Position numbers and translations under genes: made by a program. From AP-15 sp963833745 (lineage in GTDB: Bacteria > Pseudomonadota > Alphaproteobacteria > ATCC43930 > CGMCC-115725): a stretch of DNA of 64,000 nucleotides. This document shows, piece after piece, positions 18,731 to 27,762 of this stretch. Positions within the stretch are counted from its first letter, which is position 1. The number at the start of each line of letters is the position of its first letter. Below the pieces are notes generated by a model. The model searched no databases. It saw nothing but the letters and a program-made list of their open reading frames with translations, and was not told the origin of the DNA. The stretch covers positions 124,001 through 188,000 of the forward strand of contig CAWHZD010000004.1 of assembly GCA_963833745.1 (NCBI GenBank), given 5' to 3'.

Positions 18731-19348
18731 CTAGCGCAGCTCGGCCTCGCGCACGACGCGCTGGATCTCGCCGCGGACCAGGCGCTCGACGATCTCGGGG
18801 AGGTGGTCGTCGAGCCAGGCCCGCAGCAGCGGACGCAGGGCGGCGTGGACGATCTCTTCGAGGGTGCGGTCCCCGGCGGCGATCGGCGGTGCGGGCTCGG
18901 CACGCTGTTCGCGCGCCGGCGCCGCCAGCCGGCTAAACGCGGCCGCCGCCGCCGCGGACGCCGCCGCCGACAAAATGGTCTCGCGCGGCCGCTCAGCCCT
19001 GGCTGCGACGCCGGGATCCGGGTTGGGCGCCACCGGTTCGACTGGCCCTGCGGTCCCCGCCGGCGGCTCCGCTGCCGGTTGGGCGCCAGCCGTCGCCGGG
19101 CCTGCCAGTTTCCGCAGCGAACCGTCGGCCTCGATCGCTTCGGTCAGTTCGAGAATGCCGCTCGTTAAGCCCGCGGCGGTCCGGAAGCCCGGGGCGGTCC
19201 GGAAGCCCGGGGCGGTTCGGACCGGATGCGGCGTGCGGTTGTCCTCGGCGATGATGCGGCTGATCGACGCGATAATCTCCTCCATCGAGGTTTCGGGCGT
19301 CGCGAGTTTTGGCGTCGGCGGGTTTGCTTGGGGCGTATCTTCGGTCAT
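18731..19348 (-). CDS. popZ: PopZ-like polar organizing protein (DUF2497)
   Basis: A 205-residue protein with the three-part PopZ layout: an N-terminal helix SMEEIIASISRIIAEDNR, a long Pro/Ala/Glu-rich disordered linker, and a C-terminal oligomerisation helix bundle LEEIVHAALRPLLRAWLDDH and LPEIVERLVRGEIQRVVREA. In Caulobacter PopZ forms a polar microdomain that anchors the chromosome centromere through ParB. The start is set at ATG 19348 (MTEDTPQANPP). The linker contains an 18-bp tandem duplication giving RTAPGF twice. It sits between valS and tolC, as in many relatives. Confidence 0.85.
   Translation of the reverse strand: MTEDTPQANPPTPKLATPETSMEEIIASISRIIAEDNRTPHPVRTAPGFRTAPGFRTAAGLTSGILELTEAIEADGSLRKLAGPATAGAQPAAEPPAGTAGPVEPVAPNPDPGVAARAERPRETILSAAASAAAAAAFSRLAAPAREQRAEPAPPIAAGDRTLEEIVHAALRPLLRAWLDDHLPEIVERLVRGEIQRVVREAELR
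19176..19220 (-). repeat. 18-bp in-frame tandem repeat inside popZ
   Basis: The unit gcggtccggaagcccggg occurs at 19176-19193 and 19194-19211, with a diverged third start (gcggttcgga) at 19212. It encodes repeated RTAPGF hexapeptides in the disordered linker of the PopZ-like protein. Because 18 is divisible by 3, copy-number change would alter linker length without breaking the frame. Confidence 0.85.
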
Positions 19349-19430
19349 CGGTGCGGCCGGCGACGACTGGCGGTCTCCTAACCTAAGCAATAGAAGTCGA
19401 GGTTTCCAGCAGACATGCAGGCTCGCCCGA

Positions 19431-20889
19431 TCACTCCTTCAGACCGCCGCCAAAGCCGATCAATTTGTCTCTCACCTGGTTGAAATGCCGCTCCATGTCG
19501 TAAAGCTGCACCGGCAGACGAAGGGCGGGCGCGATCAACCGGCCGATTGCCGCCGTAACGTTGTATTCCGCCAGGGCGGCGTCGTGTTCGGCGGTGATCA
19601 GCTGCGACTGGGTCGTCAGCAATTGCTGGTTTTGGATCAAGACATCGAGCGTGGTGGCGGTGCCGACCAGCGCTTCTTGCTGAGTGCCTTCGAGGGCGAT
19701 CTGCGCCGCTCGCACCGCCGCCGCGAAGGAGGCGACCGCGGCCCGCGCCGCCTTCAACGTTTCCCACGAGTTCGGTCGCCGCCTGCACCGCGGCGCGGCG
19801 GGCGTCGTCCACCTGGCTGCGGCGCTGCCCGACCGTCTGCTCGGCCTGGCGCGTCTGCGAATAGATCGCGCCGCCTTCGTACAACGGCATCGTCAGCTGG
19901 GCGGCGATCGTACCGGTGTTTTCCAAAGCGCCGCTCAAGGTGACGGAAGGGGCAAGCGAGCGGCTCAAATTGCCGACAAGCGATATTTGCGGCAACAGCT
20001 GCCCGCGCACGACATCGATATTGTCACGCGCCGCAAGCTCGGCGAAGTTCGCCGAAATGACGCTGAAATTGTTGGTCGCCGCGAGACTTTGCGCCTCTTC
20101 GCGCGTCGCCGGGAGGGTCGGCCGCTCGCGCGGCAATATCAGAATCCCCGGAGGATGGCCAACCGCGCGCACATACTCGGCCCGGCTCTGCTGAAGCTGT
20201 CCGTCGGCCGAGGTCAGGTTGCCAATCGCCTGCGCCAACGACGACTCGGCTTGCGCGACATCGGTGCGGGTGACCTCGCCGACGCGAAACCGGTCTTGCG
20301 TCGCTTCGAGCTGCTTCTGCAAGACCTGGACGTTGTTGCGGTTGACTTCGAGCAGAGCCTGGTCGCGAACCACGTCGAGATAAGCCTGGGACACCGCCTG
20401 GAACACCGAAGTTTCGATCGCCAAGGTCTGCGCCCGCGTCGACTGCACGGTGTTCGTCGCTTGGCGGGTCTGCGCCAAGGTGCGCCCGCCGCTGTAGACC
20501 GGCTGGGTAATCTGCACATTCAGGCTATTCTGCTGAAACGTCGCATATTGGCCAGGCGCACCGCTCGCCAGAAAGCCGAGCCGGGCGCCCCCGACCTGGC
20601 CGGTGAAGTTGACCGTCGGGCGCCAGCCCGACAGCGCCTGCGGCACCTGCTCGTCGGTCGCCCGCAGCAGGGCGCGCTGGGCCAACAGCTGTGGGTTGGT
20701 GTTGTAGGCCTCGGCCAGTGCCTGGGTCAGCGTCTGCCCCGATGCCTGCGGGGCACCGGCTGCGAGCAGGCCGGCCACTCCGGCGAGGCCGACAACGCCT
20801 GACAGAAGGCCGCGCGCACGCTGCCGGTCAGCAGGCTCGCGGGCGTTGACCGTCCAGCCCTTCCTGAAAAACTTCACAGCTCGGGACAT
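19431..20889 (-). pseudogene. tolC: TolC-family outer-membrane efflux/secretion protein, frameshifted
   Basis: The N-terminus has a hydrophobic export signal (LLSGVVGLAGVAGLLAAGAP), then QTLTQALAEAYNTNPQLLAQ, the typical TolC opening, followed by long heptad-rich helices and ITQPVYSGGRT / LTMPLYEGGAIYSQTRQAEQ repeats. It would form the outer-membrane channel of type I secretion or multidrug efflux. The frame breaks after AVQAATELV: the continuation WETLKAARAAVASFAAAVRA, found one frame over, runs to the stop at 19431 (GFGGGLKE). A single extra base at about 19767 accounts for this. Read straight on, the frame loses the last 110 residues. Confidence 0.85.
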
Positions 20890-20922
20890 CGAAAACTCTG
20901 AGGCTATAGACCCATCCGCGAC

Positions 20923-21582
20923 TCAGAATACAAAAGCAGGCTTGGGAGCGAAACCCGTCAGCAACGGGGTCGCCGCGTCAAATATAACGCGCCGCGCGAT
21001 CACTCCGCCAGCGCGCGTCACTCGCGTCGCGCGCCCGATACCGCCTCCATCGGTTTTGACAACCGCGACGAGCCGGCCGTCCTCCGCGAGCTGTGCGATG
21101 ATCGCGCTCGGCACGTCCGCAACCGCGCCGGAAAACAGCACGACATCATAAGGCGCGCGCGCCTTATAGCCTTCAGCGAGCGGGTGCTCGACCACATTGA
21201 CCGCGGCGATGTTTTCCTCGACCAGGGCGGCGCGCGCCAGCCGGGCGAGTTCCGCGTCCTCCTCCAGCGCGACGACGGCGCGCGCCAGCAGGCTCAGCAC
21301 CGCCGCTTCGTACCCGGTGCCGGCGCCGACAACCAGCGCGCTGTCGCCGCGCTCCGGCGCCGCCGCTTGGATCAGACGGCCCGCCACCATCGGCTCCATC
21401 ACATACCGTCCGCGCCCGAGCGGCAGGTCCTCGTCGACATAGGCGACCGCGCGCAAGCGCTCGGGCACGAACAGCTCTCGCCTGATCCGGCCGAACGCGT
21501 CGAGCACCCTGTCGTCGGCAACCTTGTTGGGCCGCAGCTGGCTCTCGATCATATGCGTGCGGGCCGCTTCGAACACGGTCAT
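20923..21582 (-). CDS. pcm: protein-L-isoaspartate O-methyltransferase family protein
   Basis: A 219-residue SAM-dependent methyltransferase of the PCMT family, which repairs isoaspartyl residues in aged proteins. It has MIESQLRPNKVADDRVLDAF, FVPERLRAVAYVDEDLPLGRG, the glycine loop VVGAGTGYEAAVLSLLA and YDVVLFSGAVADVP. The start is set at ATG 21582 (MTVFEAARTHMIE), the point where family similarity begins. The alphaproteobacterial version commonly precedes tolC, as here; the two start-to-stop distances fit one operon with tolC. Confidence 0.88.
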   Translation of the reverse strand: MTVFEAARTHMIESQLRPNKVADDRVLDAFGRIRRELFVPERLRAVAYVDEDLPLGRGRYVMEPMVAGRLIQAAAPERGDSALVVGAGTGYEAAVLSLLARAVVALEEDAELARLARAALVEENIAAVNVVEHPLAEGYKARAPYDVVLFSGAVADVPSAIIAQLAEDGRLVAVVKTDGGGIGRATRVTRAGGVIARRVIFDAATPLLTGFAPKPAFVF

Positions 21583-21661
21583 CCTGTCCTTCGGGCGGCG
21601 AGAGGGAGAAGGCGTTATAGCGGCAGGGTCGAACGAGCACAATCGGCCGGCACGCCGCGGC

Positions 21662-22183
21662 TCAAGGCGAGAACCGCTCGACCGGCTGAGCGCTCCCGAG
21701 GCGGGCGAGCAGTTGCTGCGCGGTCAGTTTGAGGACCGGATGGCGCCATTTAGGGGCAATCTCGGCAATCGGCTCGAGCACGAAGCGGCGCTGATGCAGG
21801 CGCGGATGCGGCAGGGTCAGATCGGGCGATTCGATCCGTTCGCCGCAACAGTCGAGAAGATCGAGATCGAGCACGCGCGCGGCATTGCGTTCGCCGCGAA
21901 CCCGGCCGAATCGCTGCTCGATCGTCTGCATCAGGGCGAGCAAATCCGTCGCCTCGAGCCTGGTCGCCACCGCCGCTGCGGCGTTCACGAACCAAGGTTG
22001 TTGCGAAAGCGGCACCGGGGCGCTGCGGTACCAGCTGGAGCGTACGAGAACGACGACGCCCTCGCTTTCGAGCGTCGCCAGGGCGGCGGTCAGGGTTTGA
22101 TGAGGCGCGCCCCAGCGCGGGCTGGCGAGATTGGCGCCGAGCCCGATCAGGGTCAGCGGCGGCAAACCTCGTCTAGCCGACAA
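21662..22183 (-). CDS. folK: 2-amino-4-hydroxy-6-hydroxymethyldihydropteridine pyrophosphokinase
   Basis: A 173-residue folate-pathway enzyme that transfers pyrophosphate from ATP to hydroxymethyldihydropterin. Motifs: LTLIGLGANLASPRWG, SSWYRSAPVPLSQQPWFVNA, RFGRVRGERNAARVLDLDLL with the magnesium-binding Asp pair, and LPHPRLHQRRFVLEPIAEIA. Normal length. Its start overlaps by 11 bases the stop of the small gene upstream, which suggests cotranscription. Confidence 0.93.
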   Translation of the reverse strand: MSARRGLPPLTLIGLGANLASPRWGAPHQTLTAALATLESEGVVVLVRSSWYRSAPVPLSQQPWFVNAAAAVATRLEATDLLALMQTIEQRFGRVRGERNAARVLDLDLLDCCGERIESPDLTLPHPRLHQRRFVLEPIAEIAPKWRHPVLKLTAQQLLARLGSAQPVERFSP

Positions 22184-22460
22184 CAGCGCGGGCGATCGTC
22201 TCCCATTCGTCCTTCAAGGGCGCTGTCGGCATCTCCCGGCCGGCGCGCGCGTACCAGCCGCCGGCGTTGCGCAGATCGCCTTCGACCCGGTGGAGGTAGG
22301 CATGCGCCCAGGCGCCCTCGGCGTCGCCTTGCTGCTGCGCGAATTTATGCGCCTGGTGCCAATCGCCTTTGGCCTCCCACCACAGCGCCTGAGCCGCCAT
22401 GCTCAGCCCTGAGGGCGGCGTGTCCTGAGCGATCGACTCCCGGTAGGTTTCGAAATCCAT
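22173..22460 (-). CDS. small hypothetical protein, 95 aa
   Basis: A soluble protein of 95 residues starting at ATG 22460, preceded by a strong aaggagga site. The core SMAAQALWWEAKGDWHQAHK, then GAWAHAYLHRVEGDLRNAGG and WYARAGREMP, looks like a helical-repeat (TPR-like) segment rich in Trp and Ala. I recall no named function. It overlaps folK by 11 bases, so translation may be coupled. Confidence 0.75.
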   Translation of the reverse strand: MDFETYRESIAQDTPPSGLSMAAQALWWEAKGDWHQAHKFAQQQGDAEGAWAHAYLHRVEGDLRNAGGWYARAGREMPTAPLKDEWETIARAVVG

Positions 22461-22515
22461 CTCGCTTCCTCCTTGCACCAGGAAAACCGTCGCAGCATAA
22501 AGCAATCGGCTCCGC

Positions 22516-23832
22516 TCAGGCGAGCAGGCGGTCGATCCGGTCGCGCAGCCGATACCAGCCGCCGACCGCCGGCAAAAACCACGGATTTCCCGAGTAGAGC
22601 CGATGACCGGGGAAGTCGGGCATGTCAAAGCTGCAGGCGTAATTTGCCGCCTGGGCGATCTTGCGGGCGGTCTGCCAGCCGAGATAGGTCATCATCGCGA
22701 CCCCGCTGCCGTTACAGCCGAGGCAGAAGTGCAGCCCGTCGCTTTGGCCCATATGCGGCAACGCGTCGAGGGTGAACGCGGTGTTGCCGGTCCAGGCATG
22801 GGTCACCTTGACGCCGCGCAGCTGTGGAAAGCGGGCGGTCATCTGGCGGTGGAGGATCGGCGCACTGACCGCCGCGCCAACCTGGGTGAAACGCGCCCGG
22901 CCGCCAAAGATCATGCGCCTGCCGTCGGGCGACATTCGGTAATAGCACAGGACGCGCCGGGTGTCGGACAGGGTGCGGCCCCTCGGGACCAATGAACGGG
23001 CGAGTTCGGCCGGCAATTCCTCGGTGGCGATGATGTGGCTCGCGATCGGCACGACGCGGCGCTTCAGCGCCGGCGTCAGGTCGCCGGTATAGCCGTTGGT
23101 GGCGATGACGACGTCACCCGCGATCACCGGGCCGCGGCTCGTTTCGAGGCGCCAGCCATTGCCCGCCCGGGTGATCCGCCCGACCGCAGCCTTGGCACAG
23201 ACCGCGACCCCGCGCCGACGACAGGCGTCGAGCAGTCCTTTGTAGAAAAGTGCCGGGTGCAGTTTACCCGAGCGCTCGACGACCATGCCGCCGCGATAAA
23301 AGTCGCTGGCAATCTCGTCGCGTTGGCGCTCCCGCGGCACCATGTAGGCACCTGACTGGGCGGCCTCGTTGAGCATGCCCAGCCGGCGCTGCTGCGCCCG
23401 AAAATGCTGCTTTGTCCAGGCGCCGACAAAGCGGCCGGGTTTTTCCCAAAAGCAAACGATGCGCTCTTCGCCGATCAGCCGGTCGATCAGCGCAAAGGCG
23501 TCGCTGGAGTCGGACAGAATACGTTCGGCCCGATCGCGGTCGATGGCGGCCGCTTTGCCGCTAAAGCTTTTGCCGGCATTGACGCCGCCGCTGACCGCCC
23601 CGCCATTGCGGGTGCTGGCGCCAAAGCCAAGCTCGCTGGCTTCGAGCACCACCGCGTCGATACGGTGCTTGGCCAGTTCCAGCGCCGTCGACAGCCCGGC
23701 ATAGCCGCCGCCGACGATCGCCACCCGCGCCTGTTGCGGCACCTCGACCAGTTCGCTTCCGACCGGCCGGTACCCCTCCCACCAATAAGGCTCCGGGGTG
23801 AAATCAGCGTGCAGAACGTCAGGGTTCAGCAT
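22516..23832 (-). CDS. FAD-dependent amine/amino-acid oxidase (DAO fold, PuuB-like)
   Basis: A 438-residue glycine-oxidase/DAO-family flavoprotein. The dinucleotide fold RVAIVGGGYAGLSTALELAK is at residues 36-55, followed by ELGFGASTRNGGAVSGGVNA. The substrate half has HAWTGNTAFTLDALPHMG and LGCNGSGVAMMTYLG. The N-terminal PYWWEGYRPV is typical of gamma-glutamylputrescine oxidase-like enzymes, which oxidise primary or secondary amines to aldehydes with release of hydrogen peroxide. The substrate cannot be fixed from the sequence, and no other polyamine genes are adjacent. Confidence 0.85.
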   Translation of the reverse strand: MLNPDVLHADFTPEPYWWEGYRPVGSELVEVPQQARVAIVGGGYAGLSTALELAKHRIDAVVLEASELGFGASTRNGGAVSGGVNAGKSFSGKAAAIDRDRAERILSDSSDAFALIDRLIGEERIVCFWEKPGRFVGAWTKQHFRAQQRRLGMLNEAAQSGAYMVPRERQRDEIASDFYRGGMVVERSGKLHPALFYKGLLDACRRRGVAVCAKAAVGRITRAGNGWRLETSRGPVIAGDVVIATNGYTGDLTPALKRRVVPIASHIIATEELPAELARSLVPRGRTLSDTRRVLCYYRMSPDGRRMIFGGRARFTQVGAAVSAPILHRQMTARFPQLRGVKVTHAWTGNTAFTLDALPHMGQSDGLHFCLGCNGSGVAMMTYLGWQTARKIAQAANYACSFDMPDFPGHRLYSGNPWFLPAVGGWYRLRDRIDRLLA

Positions 23833-23940
23833 CGCGGCAGTTTACCGCCGGCAACCCGTCGACGCGAAACCGCCGCGTTCATCGTGCGATAACTTCTTTC
23901 GCTGCATAATTTCCGCTCCTCTGGCTGGGAGCACATTGTG

Positions 23941-24943
23941 ATGGCGCGGGATACAACTTACGCCACGATTCGGGCGGCCGTAATCCGTCGTGGACGGATG
24001 CCGGTCGGGCGCGGCGTTTGGCTTGTCATCTCGATGACCGGATTGCTGGTCGGCGGCCATCGCGTTGCGGCCGAGGACCCCCATTACCCTCGGGTCATAC
24101 ATCTAAGCGGCGCCGGTCCACGTCTCGACAGCGACTTGGCGCTGGCATGCCCCGAAGGCGGGTCCGCACCGCAATTTCAAAATCAACGGACCGGCGAGGT
24201 TTTTCCGGTTGCCGATCCGCGAACTCCGCGCGATCGCCGAAAAAGCCTGCGGGCCGGAGCTCGCGGCGGCGCCGGCGAGCGATGTCAGCATCGTCAACGA
24301 CACCGGCCGGACGATTTATGTCGGGTTTGCGCCGCAGGCCGGTTCCGCAATTACCTGGGGTGCGGGCTGCGGCAAGACGGCGACCAACTCGACGGTCGTC
24401 GTAGCCAACAAAACGGCCTGCGCGGCGACGGTCCTCAGCTCCGACGCCAACCCCGGTCCGCGTTTCTGCGCCGCCACCTCGCTCGGTTCCACAGGGAGTC
24501 TCAATTGTTGGGAAGCACAGTCTCACCTCCCGCACAACACGCTCATCGAACCCAACTTTATTCCCAATTGTACCTTCGGCAAGAAAACATATCCCAGCTG
24601 CATCTTTTATGATGTGAGCGTCATTCCGGCGAATTGTACGGACAACCTGTTCGACGCCGCTCACGACTACTGCAAGGGCACGGGCGGCGCATCCTACAAT
24701 CTGCCGGTAAAGGTGTCGTGCCCGGACGAACCGACCTTCACCTGCCGGGGCCCGGTCGCGACGACCGGCATCTACGCCGCTACGGGCTATCCTTCGATGT
24801 GCGGCAACCCGAGCGCATCCTGTATCGGCAACGCCCAAAGCTGCGTGAACGCATATTTTTCCCCGACCAACGACAATCCGAGCCATCAGCCCGGCGCCTA
24901 TTGCTTCGCGACTTTGACCATGACCTTTTTGGCCGGACCCTAG
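23941..24943 (+). pseudogene. cysteine-rich secreted protein, frameshifted near the N-terminus
   Basis: A signal-peptide-like start (VWLVISMTGLLVGGHRVAAE) and ALACPEGG are followed in the next frame by LRAIAEKACGPE, DVSIVNDTGRTIYVGF and a long domain with 15 cysteines, ending YCFATLTMTFLAGP. Removing one T from the T5 run at 24200-24204 joins EVF to RLPIRELR and gives one protein of about 333 residues. The even number of Cys (16 with the N-terminal one) and the DTGRTIYVGF strand suggest a disulfide-rich beta fold, perhaps thaumatin-like; this is a guess. It probably acts outside the inner membrane. The start could be GTG 23938, ATG 23941 or ATG 23998. Confidence 0.7.
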
Positions 24944-25101
24944 CCTGAACCCGCACGGCGGCCGATGCCGCGCTCGCCTCTGGTCGTCGCAAGTTGCAGC
25001 CATGCGGGGCGCGGCGGCGAGGGCTGTCAATGTGGCATGACGAGGGGTGCGCGCAACGCCCTAAAATAACAAATCCCCGCGCGACCGAGGAGCGAGAAGT
25101 C

Positions 25102-26712
25102 ATGCCGACGCCAGCCGCACCGCACTCAAACGGCCGTCAACAAGCGGACGGGCTCTATCGCGAACTCGAAGAACGGCTCCTCGCGCGCGACCAGGTCGGC
25201 GGCAGCCGGGTCTATTACGAACTGGTTCGCCGCGGCCGGCCTTTGCCCGAGATCATGGCCGAGGCGGTGCGCATCCACGCGCCCTATACGCACGTGCCCT
25301 ACCATCAGCGCATCGACGACGGTTTTCCCAATTTCGTCAACAACGACCATTGCCTCTTATCGGCTCGCGCCGCGGTCAATCTCCAGACAATGCTGCCGGA
25401 CAAACTGGCCGGGCTGCCCTTGGCGCAGACGATCTGGTACATCCCGTCGGGGCTCGACATCTGGAACCAGAAAATCCTGAAGGCGCCCGGTCATTACGCG
25501 ACGCGCGGCTACAAGATGCCGAACGCCACCCCGCCGGCGCCGGTCGTCTACTGGCCAGACCAGGAACCCTTGAAGGAAGCGGGCCCGCTTGGCGAGCGCC
25601 TGAACAATTGGTTGACCCTGGTCGAACGCGGCCAGGTCATCGACGCCTACCGCGTCTTCCTCGGGCTGATGGAAGAGACCGAGCATCGCCAGCAGGTGCT
25701 GGCCCAGCTCGTCTTCGCCGGGCTGATCGATGTCCAGGACCGCATGCTTTACAACCGCTCCTACACGACCGGGCACAAGGCCTACCGCGCCCGCTCGGTT
25801 GTCGAAATCGGCAACGCGATCGGTTGGGACGGCGCGCATGACTTGATCTATGCCGGTGCCCTCGACATGGCGGTCGGACCGCGCTGGCATTCGGTCTATG
25901 AGATGGCGTGCAACGTCGTCACGATGTTTATCGAGGGCGCGGAGGTGCACGCCGTCCCGCAAGGCGGCACGAGCGAGCGCGAGCGCGCACTGCTCGCCAA
26001 CACCGGGCCGCTCAACGAAGCCGACATCGAAGGGTTGGTCGACGCGCTGATCCGCCAGCACGAGCCGGCCTATATCGAGAAGATCAGCAGCTTGTTGCTG
26101 GCCGGCGCCGCGCCGCGGCGGATTGTCGACGCCATCCAGCTCGCGGCCGGACAGGTGGTGCTCGAAACCGACGGCCCGAATGCGTTTTCGATGCCGCAGC
26201 ACACCTACGAGTATTGCAACACGCTCGGCTGGTTCTACGACAATTTCGAGCATCCACAGCGGCTCAAGCTGCTCTATGTCGCCGGCTCGATGGTCAACCA
26301 GGCGGCATGGAACCAGAAGCATATGGGCTGGGTGAAATCCGAACCAATCCGTGCCCCGGGCAATGCCGGGCGGATGACCGGCGCCCAAATCATCGACCGC
26401 CTCGAAGAGGCGATGGCGGCGCTGGACGTGCCGCAGTCGGAAGCCTGGACCCAGGCCTATCTCGACAGCGGCGACGATCGTTCGCTGCTGGTGCAGCGGC
26501 TGGCGCTGATGGCGACCCGCTTTGGCAACGATCCGCACAACCAGGAAATCCCGCAATGCCTGTTGCAGGATTACGGTAAAAACCGGTGCCCGGACCGTGA
26601 CCGGCTGCTGCTCGCCTGCGCCCACATTTCCGCCGGCCACCGCAAGTACGGCGACACCTTCGAAGCCGCCCGCCGCTTCGGCGAAGCGATGGGCATCGCC
26701 GAACTGCACTGA
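25102..26712 (+). CDS. unrecognised 536-aa protein
   Basis: ATG 25102 follows a GA-rich site (gaggagcgagaag). The protein is soluble, rich in His, Tyr and Trp, with conserved-looking segments such as YHQRIDDGFPNFVNNDHCLL, LAQTIWYIPSGLDIWNQK, DRMLYNRSYTTGHKAYRA, MAVGPRWHSVYEMACNVV, HTYEYCNTLGWFYDNFEHPQ and ACAHISAGHRKYGD. The many His and Glu in helices would allow a metal-dependent oxidoreductase or hydrolase, but I cannot name the family. There is no signal peptide or membrane helix. An SDR gene begins 107 bases downstream on the same strand, so the two may act in one pathway. Confidence 0.75.
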   Translation: MPTPAAPHSNGRQQADGLYRELEERLLARDQVGGSRVYYELVRRGRPLPEIMAEAVRIHAPYTHVPYHQRIDDGFPNFVNNDHCLLSARAAVNLQTMLPDKLAGLPLAQTIWYIPSGLDIWNQKILKAPGHYATRGYKMPNATPPAPVVYWPDQEPLKEAGPLGERLNNWLTLVERGQVIDAYRVFLGLMEETEHRQQVLAQLVFAGLIDVQDRMLYNRSYTTGHKAYRARSVVEIGNAIGWDGAHDLIYAGALDMAVGPRWHSVYEMACNVVTMFIEGAEVHAVPQGGTSERERALLANTGPLNEADIEGLVDALIRQHEPAYIEKISSLLLAGAAPRRIVDAIQLAAGQVVLETDGPNAFSMPQHTYEYCNTLGWFYDNFEHPQRLKLLYVAGSMVNQAAWNQKHMGWVKSEPIRAPGNAGRMTGAQIIDRLEEAMAALDVPQSEAWTQAYLDSGDDRSLLVQRLALMATRFGNDPHNQEIPQCLLQDYGKNRCPDRDRLLLACAHISAGHRKYGDTFEAARRFGEAMGIAELH

Positions 26713-26818
26713 GAGTATCGGCGCCCACCAGCCTCGGCATAAGCCCAACCGCACCGAAACGGCACGATGCCCCGCGCGACAGGGAACCCGGGTTACGCAA
26801 GCGACGGTCGGAGGGAAA

Positions 26819-27577
26819 ATGGCTGAGAAGGTGCTAGCGGGCAAGGTCGCGATCGTTACCGGCTCGGGTAAAAACATCGGCAAGGCCATCGCCGAGATGC
26901 TGGCCGCCGATGGCGCCGCGGTCGTCGTCAACGGTCGCGGCGACCGCCCGATCGTCGAAACGACGGCGCGCGAAATCCGCACGGCCGGCGGTCAGGCGCT
27001 GCCCTATCTCGCCGACGTGTCCAAGCCCGATCAGGTCGCGGCAATGGTCGAGGCTGCGGTCAAGGAATTCGGCGGCGTCGACATTGCCGTCGGCAATGCC
27101 GGGTTGAGGCGCCAGACCTCGTTTCTGCAAATGAGCATCGAGGAATGGCACGAGATTCTGTCGGTGGCACTCGACGGCGCTTTCATCCTGGCCAAGGCGG
27201 TGGTGCCGGAAATGATCAAGCGCGGCGGCGGGGCGTTTGTCGGGCTGTCGGGCATCTCGCATCACGCGGGTGCGGCCGGCCGCGTGCACGTCAACGCGTC
27301 GAAGGCCGGGCTCGAAGGCTTTCTGCGCGGGCTCGCGATGGAATTGGCGCCGCACAACATCACTGCCAACACCGTCGCCCCGGGCTCCATCGACACGGTG
27401 CGCGGGCCGTCGGCGGGCGGTCCCGGCGGCCGCAGTCACAGCGGCAACATCCCACTCGGGCGGCAAGGCCGGCCCGAGGAAATCGCCGCGATGGTGCGCT
27501 TTCTGGTTGGCCCCGAAGGGCGCTACGTCACCGGCCAGACAATCCACGTCAACGGCGGTCTGTTTTTTGGGAAGTAA
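26819..27577 (+). CDS. SDR family oxidoreductase lacking the usual catalytic tyrosine
   Basis: A 252-residue short-chain dehydrogenase fold with the NAD(P) loop VAIVTGSGKNIGKAIAEMLA, VGNAGLRR in place of NNAG, and TANTVAPGSIDTVRG. Where classical SDRs have YxxxK, this protein has V158-N-A-S-K162 preceded by H157, so the Tyr is missing while Lys is kept. It may use another residue, or may not be a dehydrogenase. The ATG 26819 has ggaggg upstream. It follows the unrecognised 536-aa gene and probably shares its transcript. Confidence 0.85.
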   Translation: MAEKVLAGKVAIVTGSGKNIGKAIAEMLAADGAAVVVNGRGDRPIVETTAREIRTAGGQALPYLADVSKPDQVAAMVEAAVKEFGGVDIAVGNAGLRRQTSFLQMSIEEWHEILSVALDGAFILAKAVVPEMIKRGGGAFVGLSGISHHAGAAGRVHVNASKAGLEGFLRGLAMELAPHNITANTVAPGSIDTVRGPSAGGPGGRSHSGNIPLGRQGRPEEIAAMVRFLVGPEGRYVTGQTIHVNGGLFFGK

Positions 27578-27762
27578 CCGGCGTCCTGCCATCCTCGGGG
27601 TGGAGACGCCGGCGCGCGAACCCGCAATCGATGCGCGGACCCAGAACTCTCTGCGTGGTCCGCGCCGATCGGGCGCGTGGCCGCCGGCCGACCTATCGTG
27701 TAGGATGAGCCGATCGCGCGCTCTGTCCCGCGTGCGCCCCTAAAACACCCGGAGCTTCTGGA

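Noticed and set aside
24018..24404. Plus-strand frame of 128 codons in the Cys-rich gene
   Set aside because: Arginine- and serine-rich shadow; the signal peptide and the Cys-rich domain lie in the other two frames.
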